From positions 90,864-154,863 of the forward strand of contig VRZD01000015.1 in assembly GCA_016743235.1 (NCBI GenBank): a DNA stretch of 64,000 bases, written 5' to 3'. The position numbers and the translations under genes are program-made. This document shows positions 33,488 to 42,052 of the stretch, in pieces (the first letter of the stretch is position 1; each line of letters starts with the position of its first letter). This DNA is from Pantanalinema sp. GBBB05. GTDB lineage: Bacteria > Cyanobacteriota > Cyanobacteriia > Leptolyngbyales > Leptolyngbyaceae. The notes beneath the pieces were generated by a model that saw only the letters and a list, made by a program, of their open reading frames with translations, was not told where the DNA came from and did no database searches.

Positions 33488-35689
33488 ATGGAATTTGATT
33501 TTTTGCCCAAATTACCGAAATCCAATCTGGACGATCGCAGCTTTAAAGATCTGGTTGATGAGTGCATCCTCCGGATTCCCCGTTATTGCCCAGAGTGGAC
33601 AAACTATAACCCCAGCGATCCCGGCATGACGCTGGTGGAGTTATTCGCCTGGTTAACCGATCAAATGTTGCTGCGGTTTAACCAGGTGCCACGTCGTAAC
33701 TTTGTGGTTTTTCTAGAAATGTTAGGAGTCCGGTTGCAGGCAGCCGCGCCAGCCCACACGGAACTCACCTTTTATCTCAGTGCCGAGTTACCCCAGGTCT
33801 ATCAAATTGCGGCGGGCACGGAGGTAGCCACATTACGGACTGAAACCGAAGAAGCGATCGTGTTTAGCACCGATCAGCCTCTGACCATCGGTAAACCACG
33901 CATTACTCAATTCCTCACTGCTGAACGAGCCGACCTGCAACCCCAAGTGCTGCGCGATCGCCTGACCAACCTGTGGACACAACAAAACGATGGCAGTTGG
34001 GAAGGACGCGATCAATTAGTATTTGAAGAATTGCCCCAACCGGGTAACTGTTTTTATTTGGTGCTAGATCCAGAATCACCGATCGCAGGGAATGTGTTAG
34101 CTCTCAAATTGCGTGGTGAAGCAGCCACCTCCACGGGGATCAATCCTGACCATCCCCCCAGGCGGTGGGAGGCGTGGAATGGGCAGGAGTGGCAACCTGT
34201 CTTACTGCAAGAGGGCGATGATAGTACACGGGGATTTAGCTTTGATGATATTGGTCAGCCAGCTTTAAACCCGATTCAGGAAGCAGATGTGGTGCTGCAT
34301 TTGCCCCTCCAATTCCCAGCCACTTACTTTGCTACCTATCACGGGCGTTGGTTGCGCTGTGTGTATACTCCTCCTGAAGGGCTGCAATCAGGTTATCTAC
34401 GCTCACCCCGACTGATTGGCTTTGGCGTTCGGGCGATCGGGGGTACGGTCACAGCCAGTCAATGTACGTTGATTCATGATGAATTAATTGGCACCAGTGA
34501 TGGTAATCCTGGACAAACCTTTCAACTTCAAAGTGGCTCTATTCTGCCCCGCCAACCCGGCGAACATTTACTGGTGATTCCAGCCAATGGCTTACCAGAA
34601 GTGTGGCAAGAAGTCACAGATTTTGCGGATTCTGGAGCCAACGATCGCCATTACACTCTCGACTCCCTCACGGGTGAGCTGCAATTTGGACCCTTAATCC
34701 GAGAACCAGCCCAACTACGCGAACAAGCGCAATTTCGCGCCCGAACTCAGGTGCAGGGAGAAAGCGCCTTGCAGGTGATGGATCAAGCACTGGCGCTACA
34801 AACGATGGAGCGGCAGTATGGCGCGGTTCCCCCGCGAGGTGCTTTGTTAAAAATGGTCGCTTATCGGACAGGAGGCGGACGCAAAGGCAACGTGCAACGC
34901 GGGACCCTTCAGATTCCCAAGACGGCTGTTCCCTATGTCGATCGAGTCACGAACCACATTGCGGCTTACAGTGGGGCAGATGCGGAATCACTGGAAGATG
35001 CCGTGATTCGAGTGCCGCGTTTGTTGCGCACCCGCGATCGGGCGGTGACTCCTGAAGATTTTGAAACCTTAACCCTCCAAGGGGGAGCCGGGGCAGTAGC
35101 TCGTACCTGTTGTTTACCACAGTCGGCTACTCATCCCACACCGGGAGTCGTGAATTTGTTAGTTGTGCCCCAAGCGAATACAGATGGAGTGCAGAGAGCA
35201 GAGGGCATTCATCCCAACCAGTTAAAACTCACTCAACCCTTGCAAGATCAAGTCCTAGCCTATCTTGATGAGCGTCGTCTATTAGGGGTAAATGTGCAGT
35301 TACAACAACCGAATTATGTCGGTGTTGCAGTCCAAGCAGAAGTAGGACTCGATCCCGAATACAATCATCCGCAAGCCCAGCAGGTGATTTTACGCAGTTT
35401 GCAGGTTGCCCTCTACCGATTTCTCAATCCCCTTACAGGGGGACATCAGGGCACTGGCTGGGCTTTTGGTTGCCCCGTCTATACCTCAGATATTGTAAAG
35501 TTGCTTCAGCAAACGGTGGGAGTGCGTTACCTGGGCGCGATTCTCTTGTTTGAACTGCGTCAGCAAGGAGATACCTGGGTGCGATCGCTGTCATCGCTAG
35601 GAATGGTTGATCCAGGGGCGCTAGGTCTGATTTGTTCCTGGGCTGATCATCGTCTGCGATCGAGCCACACTATTAGTTTGGTGGGCTAA
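33488..35689 (+). CDS. eCIS baseplate assembly protein J-like (Cis11-like)
   Basis: 733 residues. The start ATG at 33488 (MEFDFLPKLPKSNLDDRSF) is chosen because AGGA lies eight bases before it and the N-terminus fits the family; an ATG three codons earlier sits on top of the AGGA. The family pattern is clear: YCPEWTNYNPSDPGMTLVEL, FAWLTDQMLLRFNQVPRRN, later gpJ-like repeats with RVPRLLRTRDRAVTPEDFET and a C-terminal YTSDIVKLLQQTVGVRYLG. It forms wedges with the tail protein I gene that follows. Cyanobacterial tCIS work has linked baseplate components to membrane attachment (family knowledge, not shown here). Confidence 0.93.
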   Translation: MEFDFLPKLPKSNLDDRSFKDLVDECILRIPRYCPEWTNYNPSDPGMTLVELFAWLTDQMLLRFNQVPRRNFVVFLEMLGVRLQAAAPAHTELTFYLSAELPQVYQIAAGTEVATLRTETEEAIVFSTDQPLTIGKPRITQFLTAERADLQPQVLRDRLTNLWTQQNDGSWEGRDQLVFEELPQPGNCFYLVLDPESPIAGNVLALKLRGEAATSTGINPDHPPRRWEAWNGQEWQPVLLQEGDDSTRGFSFDDIGQPALNPIQEADVVLHLPLQFPATYFATYHGRWLRCVYTPPEGLQSGYLRSPRLIGFGVRAIGGTVTASQCTLIHDELIGTSDGNPGQTFQLQSGSILPRQPGEHLLVIPANGLPEVWQEVTDFADSGANDRHYTLDSLTGELQFGPLIREPAQLREQAQFRARTQVQGESALQVMDQALALQTMERQYGAVPPRGALLKMVAYRTGGGRKGNVQRGTLQIPKTAVPYVDRVTNHIAAYSGADAESLEDAVIRVPRLLRTRDRAVTPEDFETLTLQGGAGAVARTCCLPQSATHPTPGVVNLLVVPQANTDGVQRAEGIHPNQLKLTQPLQDQVLAYLDERRLLGVNVQLQQPNYVGVAVQAEVGLDPEYNHPQAQQVILRSLQVALYRFLNPLTGGHQGTGWAFGCPVYTSDIVKLLQQTVGVRYLGAILLFELRQQGDTWVRSLSSLGMVDPGALGLICSWADHRLRSSHTISLVG

Positions 35690-35758
35690 TGGTTCACTAG
35701 GCTGGCGGCTCATTCCTCGTTACGATGCTAACTTCTATCCCATTCGTTCTGCTGCTCG

Positions 35759-36811
35759 ATGCTGTCTCCCCGTTCTAGCCAAGCCATTAGTTTGCGACTC
35801 ACACCGATGCAAATTCCAGCCACGGTAACGGCTGATGTCAGCAAGCGATCGGGGCGTTGGCAACAAACAGATGATGCGGCAGTGTCCCGGCTCAGCCTGG
35901 TGCTGCGACCTGGGGAAGCCAGCGAAATGCTGGTACAAATTCGTAACCTGAGTGCCCATAGCCTGCAACTAGCCTTACAGGTGGAGGGAGATTTTCCCCC
36001 AACTTGGTGCCAGATTGGTACCGAGGGAGCCGAGGTGAGATCGGGGCAACAAACCGAAGCCGTTCTGTATTTTCAGTTAGCCGCAGATTTTTTTGAGCAC
36101 CATCAAGCGCTCCGTCCTGGTGAGACCTTGAAGCTGAACTACCAAGGACGGTTGTTAGCAAAGACACAGGAACCAGAGACTGGACGCAGACAAGTAGAAA
36201 CTGCCGATTTTCATCTCTGGGTGCGTCCGCATACCCTATATCCCACCTTTCTCCCAGCCATCTATGGAGAAATTGACTTCATTGGGCGGTTCCTCAAAAT
36301 TTTTGAGCAGAGTTTTGAACCCTCTGTGCAGACCCTGGATGCATTGTGGGCGTACTTAGACCCCCTCACGACCCCCACAGCACTTTTACCATTTTTAGCC
36401 CATTGGGTCGGGTGGCAGCTAGTCCCCTATCTCAGTCTGGAGCGGCAACGATCGCTGATTCGGAATGCGATCACTATCTACCGTTGGCGAGGGACGCGGC
36501 GAGGGTTACGCCTGTACCTTCATCTGGCGACTGGGTTACCCCTGGATGAGCATTTACCCGAAGCCGAAAAACACATTAGCATTACCGAAGCCTTCCATCA
36601 GGGGTTTGTGGCTGGGGCTGCCCGATTGGGTGAAGATGCGATTTTAGGCGGAGGCAGACCATTTTACTTTAAGGTGCATTTACGCCTCGATCAGCCGAAC
36701 CAAATTGATGAGGAGTTAGTCCGGAGCATTATCGAGCAGGAAAAGCCCGCCTTTTGCAACTATGACCTGTGGATCAGCACACCATCGACCAACGTTTTGG
36801 AGTCTGCATAA
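35759..36811 (+). CDS. eCIS baseplate/tail protein I-like (Cis12-like)
   Basis: 350 residues. The N-terminal ~150 are an Ig-like beta domain (SLVLRPGEASEMLVQIRNLS, TWCQIG). The C-terminal ~170 match phage tail protein I/P2-like: YPTFLPAIYGEIDFIGRFLK, VQTLDALWAYLDPLTTP, LLPFLAHWVGW and AITIYRWRGTRRGLRLYL. The N-terminal beta domain resembles those of the later membrane proteins at 39887 and 42053, which might let them pair. The stop overlaps the next start in TAATG. There is no clear ribosome-binding site, and an in-frame stop just upstream excludes an earlier start. Confidence 0.88.
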   Translation: MLSPRSSQAISLRLTPMQIPATVTADVSKRSGRWQQTDDAAVSRLSLVLRPGEASEMLVQIRNLSAHSLQLALQVEGDFPPTWCQIGTEGAEVRSGQQTEAVLYFQLAADFFEHHQALRPGETLKLNYQGRLLAKTQEPETGRRQVETADFHLWVRPHTLYPTFLPAIYGEIDFIGRFLKIFEQSFEPSVQTLDALWAYLDPLTTPTALLPFLAHWVGWQLVPYLSLERQRSLIRNAITIYRWRGTRRGLRLYLHLATGLPLDEHLPEAEKHISITEAFHQGFVAGAARLGEDAILGGGRPFYFKVHLRLDQPNQIDEELVRSIIEQEKPAFCNYDLWISTPSTNVLESA

Positions 36812-38157
36812 TGCTGCAACCACCGTCTGCCCTACCGATCGAACCGTTTCAACGTCTGCGTGTTAGCGATGGCTTGTTGCTGACAGCAGAACGATGGCGA
36901 ATTGCCCACGACTATCATCGCAAACGGCAGAATATTTATTATCAATCTCTCAATCAGGCAGGCATTGTCGCCGGCTTGGGGGTCTGTGTCACCGCAGCTC
37001 CGGAGACGATCGCCCAGGAACACCGAGATGGACGCTGGCTCCAAATTCAGCCGGGAGTCGCGATTGATGGGTTTGGCAATCCGATTGTAGTACCTGAACC
37101 AATTACCTTTCGCATTGCTTCTCCGGCTCCACTCGATGGAGAACTCATGGTGTATCTCACCCTGCGGTATGTCGATCCAGAGCGATTACAGGGATTGGGC
37201 GATCGCGATCTGGTTCAGGAAACCTTTCGAATTGATGAGATCACGCGGGTGCCCACCCCCAACGAAGTGGAACTGTGCCGCATCTGCTTGCCCCCTGGAG
37301 AGATCAATTTACGCCCAGCTCTAGATATCTGGCATCCAACAGTTAATAGTCTCGATCTACGCTTTCGACAAATTGCCCAAGCCCGCCCGGTACAGCAGGT
37401 GGCGATCGCTCAGGCTGTATCAGAGTCAGCTCCTTGGCTCGATGCAACAGTGACCGATCGATTGCAATCTTTGTTGCAATCCCTACCAGTTCTGTCACCT
37501 ATGATGCAAGGAGATGTGCTGCCACCTCTGAATTTGACCCACTCAGACACACCGCTGCTACCCATTGATTTGCTGTACCTCACCTGGCGACAATTGTTGG
37601 CACTAACGGTCTCCGAAAAATTCGTCTTACAACGCTATGCAGCAGCTGGAACCGTACTACTGGTCGAAACAGGCACCCAAGAAGCGAGTATCGTAGAACT
37701 AAGTTTGATTCGCCAGCAATTGAAGGAGGCGATCGCCAGCGTTGCCAAAGCAACAGATAGTGCTGAAATGCGACGAGATTTAGCCACTGAATTAGCCGCT
37801 GTAGACATTGCTTTAAATGAACAACTCCAATCACTGATGACAACTCTGCAAGCCTGTGTTGCACCGCTAGGAATTACAGTAGATACTCCATCCCCCTTAT
37901 CTCGCGAGCATCCGCTGCGCCATACCCCGTTTCTCTTTGCTCAGTTGCCTTGCATTGAGGGGTATCCAGTGCAACTATTCAATTGGGGAAGTCTCGTTTT
38001 ATGTATTGGGTCTTTGTCCCAAGCGTGGGGTCTGGATGATGACCTGATTCTCCCCAGGGAGACCATTCGGACCGCACAAGAAATGGGAATTAATCTATTG
38101 CATTATTCGTGGCGACAACACCAACTGACTCAATTACAACAAGTCCCTGGGCTGTAA
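36811..38157 (+). CDS. eCIS-linked protein of unknown role following baseplate genes
   Basis: 448 residues from the ATG that overlaps the stop of the tail protein I gene (TAATG), so it is translationally coupled to the baseplate set. The N-terminus has a distinctive block (PFQRLRVSDGLLLTAERWRI, AHDYHRKRQNIYYQSLNQAG, IVAGLGV) followed by beta-rich sequence with IQPGVAIDGFGNPIVVPEP. The middle and end are helical with Leu-rich stretches. The GLLLTaerw...GIvaGLGV arrangement faintly resembles the start of T6SS TssK baseplate adaptors; I regard this as a lead only. A baseplate-to-membrane or baseplate-to-fibre connector is plausible from position. Confidence 0.72.
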   Translation: MLQPPSALPIEPFQRLRVSDGLLLTAERWRIAHDYHRKRQNIYYQSLNQAGIVAGLGVCVTAAPETIAQEHRDGRWLQIQPGVAIDGFGNPIVVPEPITFRIASPAPLDGELMVYLTLRYVDPERLQGLGDRDLVQETFRIDEITRVPTPNEVELCRICLPPGEINLRPALDIWHPTVNSLDLRFRQIAQARPVQQVAIAQAVSESAPWLDATVTDRLQSLLQSLPVLSPMMQGDVLPPLNLTHSDTPLLPIDLLYLTWRQLLALTVSEKFVLQRYAAAGTVLLVETGTQEASIVELSLIRQQLKEAIASVAKATDSAEMRRDLATELAAVDIALNEQLQSLMTTLQACVAPLGITVDTPSPLSREHPLRHTPFLFAQLPCIEGYPVQLFNWGSLVLCIGSLSQAWGLDDDLILPRETIRTAQEMGINLLHYSWRQHQLTQLQQVPGL

Positions 38158-38216
38158 TCAGTTACTCCTAGCTGTCTTCACCTCAACCCATACCATGAAT
38201 ACAAAGTTCTATAACT

Positions 38217-39791
38217 ATGTTCAAAAAGCTTAGGTTGGGTCTAAAGTTTATTGTCATCTTAGCGATCGTTTTTGTCACATCAATGGTGCTGAGTGGCTTT
38301 TTATTTTCTGCTACGGCGCATCATCAAGCAGAGGAACAAGTGGCAGCCAATGCGACTATGCTGATGGAAATGGTAGATGCAGTGCGGAATTACACGAATG
38401 TTCAGGTTCAGCCGTTACTGATTGACCAAATTGACTCATCGCAAGAATTTATTCGCGAAGCGATTCCCTCCTATGCCGCACGGCAAAGCTTTGAGTTTTT
38501 GCGCAAACGGAAGCAATACAGTGACTATTTTTATAAGGATGCTGCCCTGAATCCTACTAATCCCCGCGATCAGGCCAACGAGTTTGAAACAGCTTTAGTT
38601 AGAGAGTTTCGGCAGAATCCCGACCTGAAGGAGCGATCGGGATTTAAGCAAGCGGAGGGCAAAACATTGTTTTATGTGGCACGTCCACTCAAAATTCAAC
38701 AACGAAACTGCCTGCGCTGCCATAGTACACCAGATATGGCACCGAGAAGCCAACTGGCAACTTATGGTGCCAAGGGGGGCTTTGGTTGGGAGATGAACCA
38801 GATTGTCGCCGCACAAACCGTCTATGTCACGGGTGAAGAAGTATTTCAAAGTTATCAGCATCAGTTATTGCTAATGTTGGGCACGTTTGCTGGCATCTTT
38901 GCGCTGATGTTGCTGTTAATTAATCTCCTTCTACACCGCATGGTGATTCAGCCCCTGATCCCAATGGCGCGCATTACCCGCAAAATTAGTCTAGAGGAAA
39001 GTAGCACCGCCCTGAGTGAGGCTGCCGATTTGAGAAAACTGGATAAGGTTGCCCAGCGATCGGATGAGTTGGGGCAGTTGGCAGAGGTATTTCGCCAGAT
39101 GACTAGTGTTATTTCCAATCGAGAACAGTCAATGCAACAGTTGGTGCAAAAACTAAGATATGAAACCGACAATGCGAAGCGGGCAATGGCAGCCGTCCGC
39201 TCCACGGGTGGGATGAATATTACAGAACTGATTCAACGATCGCGGAAATCACGCTCCCAGTCCACTCTTAGGAGCCAAACCGATTTAAAGAGTTTATTGC
39301 ATTCCGTTCCAGCATTTCAGCAATTCAGTGAGGCAGAACTGGAACGGTTGATTCAATTAGGCTATGAGATTGAATTGCCCGCCCAAGACATTATCTGTCG
39401 GGAAGATGAGCTGGGAAATACTTTTTATATCATCCTCTCGGGTAGCGTGGAGTTTTATGTAGTTGCCCTCGATAAACATCTGCGGACTCAACATGCAGGT
39501 GCTTTCTTCGGCGAATTGGCATTATTGCTAGGGATGCCTCGGACAGCGACCGCTCGGACAGTGGAGCCGACAGTATTATTTGCCATCAATCAAGCGGGGT
39601 TACAAACTTTACTACAAGAATATAGTCATTTAGCAGAAACGATTACCCATCAATTAAATGCCTATAAAGCTGAAATAGAACACCGGAAAGACATCCTCCG
39701 TCGGCACGATCTCCTGCATGATGAGAAAACATTCTCACAAAACTTTTTAGGCTGGGCTCGCGATCGCATGCGTCAAGTTTTTGGAGTGTAA
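38217..39791 (+). CDS. Membrane haem-domain (DUF3365) / HAMP / cyclic-nucleotide-binding sensor
   Basis: 524 residues. A transmembrane segment lies at about 10-31 (KFIVILAIVFVTSMVLSGFL). A DUF3365-type extracytoplasmic domain follows with CLRCHS (CxxCH, a c-type haem site, near residue 163). A second membrane segment is at ~218-240 (MLGTFAGIFALMLLLINLLL), then HAMP (MVIQPLIPMARITRKI), and a cyclic-nucleotide-binding domain at about 355-475 (FQQFSEAELERLIQLG, FYIILSGSVEFYV, FFGELALLLGMPRTATARTV, the phosphate-binding cassette). There is no kinase or cyclase domain. It would sense redox, gas or light-linked signals outside the membrane and cAMP/cGMP inside. Placed directly between baseplate and anchor-type genes on the same strand, it is a candidate trigger of the injection system (inference). 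Confidence 0.82.
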   Translation: MFKKLRLGLKFIVILAIVFVTSMVLSGFLFSATAHHQAEEQVAANATMLMEMVDAVRNYTNVQVQPLLIDQIDSSQEFIREAIPSYAARQSFEFLRKRKQYSDYFYKDAALNPTNPRDQANEFETALVREFRQNPDLKERSGFKQAEGKTLFYVARPLKIQQRNCLRCHSTPDMAPRSQLATYGAKGGFGWEMNQIVAAQTVYVTGEEVFQSYQHQLLLMLGTFAGIFALMLLLINLLLHRMVIQPLIPMARITRKISLEESSTALSEAADLRKLDKVAQRSDELGQLAEVFRQMTSVISNREQSMQQLVQKLRYETDNAKRAMAAVRSTGGMNITELIQRSRKSRSQSTLRSQTDLKSLLHSVPAFQQFSEAELERLIQLGYEIELPAQDIICREDELGNTFYIILSGSVEFYVVALDKHLRTQHAGAFFGELALLLGMPRTATARTVEPTVLFAINQAGLQTLLQEYSHLAETITHQLNAYKAEIEHRKDILRRHDLLHDEKTFSQNFLGWARDRMRQVFGV

Positions 39792-39886
39792 CTCCATAGC
39801 TCTGCATCAGGTGCTGTTAGGGCTAGCGCACCGCACCTGGCTCATTGGGAAACGGCTTTCGCTTACTACTCTGCCTCAGGCTCACC

Positions 39887-42010
39887 ATGCTCAAAAACCT
39901 GATCTCTACACAACTGTCTACGAAAGAACTCGCTTACCAACCAGGAGGCATGCCAGCGACGTTTGAGGTTGCCGTCGTGAATCAAAGTGAGCAATTTGCG
40001 GCATTTCAGCTAGAAATTCAGGCCGCAGGGATTGAAAGCAGTGACCCGGCTCATTGGTATGTCGTTTCACCCGATGTTTCCACGAAAAATCCCCCCGGCG
40101 ATCGCACCCAATTTACAGTTCAGATTATTGATAACCCCAAACCAGGATTTGTGGGATTAATGAATTTGACGGTGCGAATTTTTTCGTTAGAGTTGCGGCA
40201 AGAAGAACGCCAGATCCTCCGCCTGATTTTGCAACCTGGCAACAGCCTGGTTCCACTCAAGCTGAATCTACCCATTCACGAATTTCGGGAAAAGCCAGAG
40301 ACCCTGTTGGAGCTTCCCGTTGAAGTGGAAAATCCTGGATACACCACCTCAGAAGTAGTCGTGCGTTGTACGGGATTGCCGGTTAATTGGTTACCCGAGG
40401 GCAGCGAGCAACGCTTCCAAATTCGGTCTCAGGGCAGAGTCAAAACTAACTTTTTGTGTCACATTCCCAGTCTCTCGGAAACACCCAGTCAGACCTATGA
40501 CTTTGTCATCACAGCCAGTCGTCCCAACGAACCAGCAATACAGGTGCTGGGGAGCATATTTGTATTACCCATGGGTCATATTGAGGTCGATTGCCCAACA
40601 AATCGGCTGCACATGCCTACCCGATACGGGTTGCCCAACTGGCGGGTCAATCAAGCGGTCTACCCAATTCACTTCATCAATCACAGCAATTTGTCTCGGC
40701 ACATTGAACTGATCGTGGCCCCTGAAGAGCCACAGCCCCGTTGTCAGCTTCAGGTCGTGCCAGAACAGGTCAATTTACTCCTGAATCAAACCGCTCAACA
40801 GGACGTCATCGTAACTAAGCGACGGCATTGGTTGGGGCTCCCCAAAACCTGTTCATTTGAGGCGAAAGCTCGGGTAGCAGATGAGCAAATCGATGTGCAG
40901 GGGGACACGCAATTACTCCGATTAATTTTGCACCCAGTGTTGCCTCTGTGGGTGCAAGGATTAATAACACTGGCGTTTCTGGTTCTACTGTGGTGGCTAT
41001 CTTGGCTCAATCCTGATAATCCCTGGTGGGGACATCAGGATGCGGTTAAATCAGTACAATTTAATGGCATTGGCGATCGTGCCATCAGTGGAGCCAATGA
41101 CAAAAAGGTGCTTGGGTGGCAAACGGCTGGATTTGAAAATTTTTTGATTAATCAAGAGCTTGGGAAGATCGCTGAGGTTGACAAAGCCGTGCGAGTAGTG
41201 CGCTATCGCCCTGTGAACAATGATGCCATTGCGATCGGGTTAGAGAATGGGGAAATCCAATTATGGTCTTTGTTGCCCAGCTACCGCCAGTTGCAAACCT
41301 TGGTGAATCAACCTGACGATCGCGTGTTCGATCTGGTCTTCACCCTAGATTCCCGGACTCTATTCAGCGGTCATGGGAGCGGCTTGGTCGTGCAATGGGA
41401 ATTAGGCTCAAATCTTGCCACGACTCAACCCACCATTCAGCGGCAAAAACAGGTGGGGTTTGCGGTGAATGCGGTGAAACTTGTGGGTGGCAACGATCGC
41501 TACCTCGCGATCGCCGGTCGATTCAACCAATTGGTGATCTGGGACTTACAGGAGGATAAGATCCGTTCCGTCAGTCATGGAGGCGGTGGCGAAGCCAGTT
41601 ATATTCTCAGCCTCGCCGTGCCAACCAATCATCCTGATCTCCTTGCCAGCGCTGATAATCAGGGTACAATCAAAATCTGGAATTTACGCTCCTGCCTGAC
41701 CAGTGATGTAGACTGCGAACTGGTTAATGAATGGCAACCTGACAAAACCATTCATAGTCTGGCATTCACTGCCGATGGCTGTTACCTCGCTAGTGGCGGA
41801 CAGGATGGGCGTACCATGTTATGGGAGTTAGATGCTGATGGTAAGCCGCATAACCAAACCATGAAGGGTATTGAGATTGCCCGATCGCCCTCCTCAGTTA
41901 ATGCCGTCGATGTAATTCGGCAAAAAGATGACATTCTAGTCATTAATGGTGGTGACAACGCCCAGGTAGAACTATATCGGAAGCGGAATGCCAGTCTGGA
42001 TTGCCGATAA
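39887..42010 (+). CDS. Single-pass membrane protein with N-terminal Ig-like domains and C-terminal WD40 repeats
   Basis: 707 residues from ATG 39887 (MLKNLISTQLSTKELAYQPG); an upstream ATG at 39845 would add 14 residues without support. Residues ~1-345 are Ig/NEW3-like beta domains (GGMPATFEVAVVNQS, LPVEVENPGY). A membrane segment is at ~353-375 (WVQGLITLAFLVLLWWLSWL). The rest forms WD40-like blades (HQDAVKSVQFNGIGDRAISG, FDLVFTLDSRTLFSGHGSG, SLAFTADGCYLASGGQDGR). No N-terminal signal is seen. It and the next gene share the architecture of Ig-like part plus one TM, so they are probably paralogues. A membrane platform for the particle is a reasonable inference from context. Confidence 0.78.
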   Translation: MLKNLISTQLSTKELAYQPGGMPATFEVAVVNQSEQFAAFQLEIQAAGIESSDPAHWYVVSPDVSTKNPPGDRTQFTVQIIDNPKPGFVGLMNLTVRIFSLELRQEERQILRLILQPGNSLVPLKLNLPIHEFREKPETLLELPVEVENPGYTTSEVVVRCTGLPVNWLPEGSEQRFQIRSQGRVKTNFLCHIPSLSETPSQTYDFVITASRPNEPAIQVLGSIFVLPMGHIEVDCPTNRLHMPTRYGLPNWRVNQAVYPIHFINHSNLSRHIELIVAPEEPQPRCQLQVVPEQVNLLLNQTAQQDVIVTKRRHWLGLPKTCSFEAKARVADEQIDVQGDTQLLRLILHPVLPLWVQGLITLAFLVLLWWLSWLNPDNPWWGHQDAVKSVQFNGIGDRAISGANDKKVLGWQTAGFENFLINQELGKIAEVDKAVRVVRYRPVNNDAIAIGLENGEIQLWSLLPSYRQLQTLVNQPDDRVFDLVFTLDSRTLFSGHGSGLVVQWELGSNLATTQPTIQRQKQVGFAVNAVKLVGGNDRYLAIAGRFNQLVIWDLQEDKIRSVSHGGGGEASYILSLAVPTNHPDLLASADNQGTIKIWNLRSCLTSDVDCELVNEWQPDKTIHSLAFTADGCYLASGGQDGRTMLWELDADGKPHNQTMKGIEIARSPSSVNAVDVIRQKDDILVINGGDNAQVELYRKRNASLDCR

Positions 42011-42052
42011 CGGTAGAATACCAGGGGTAGGGCTGGGAGTAGAGTAGATAGT

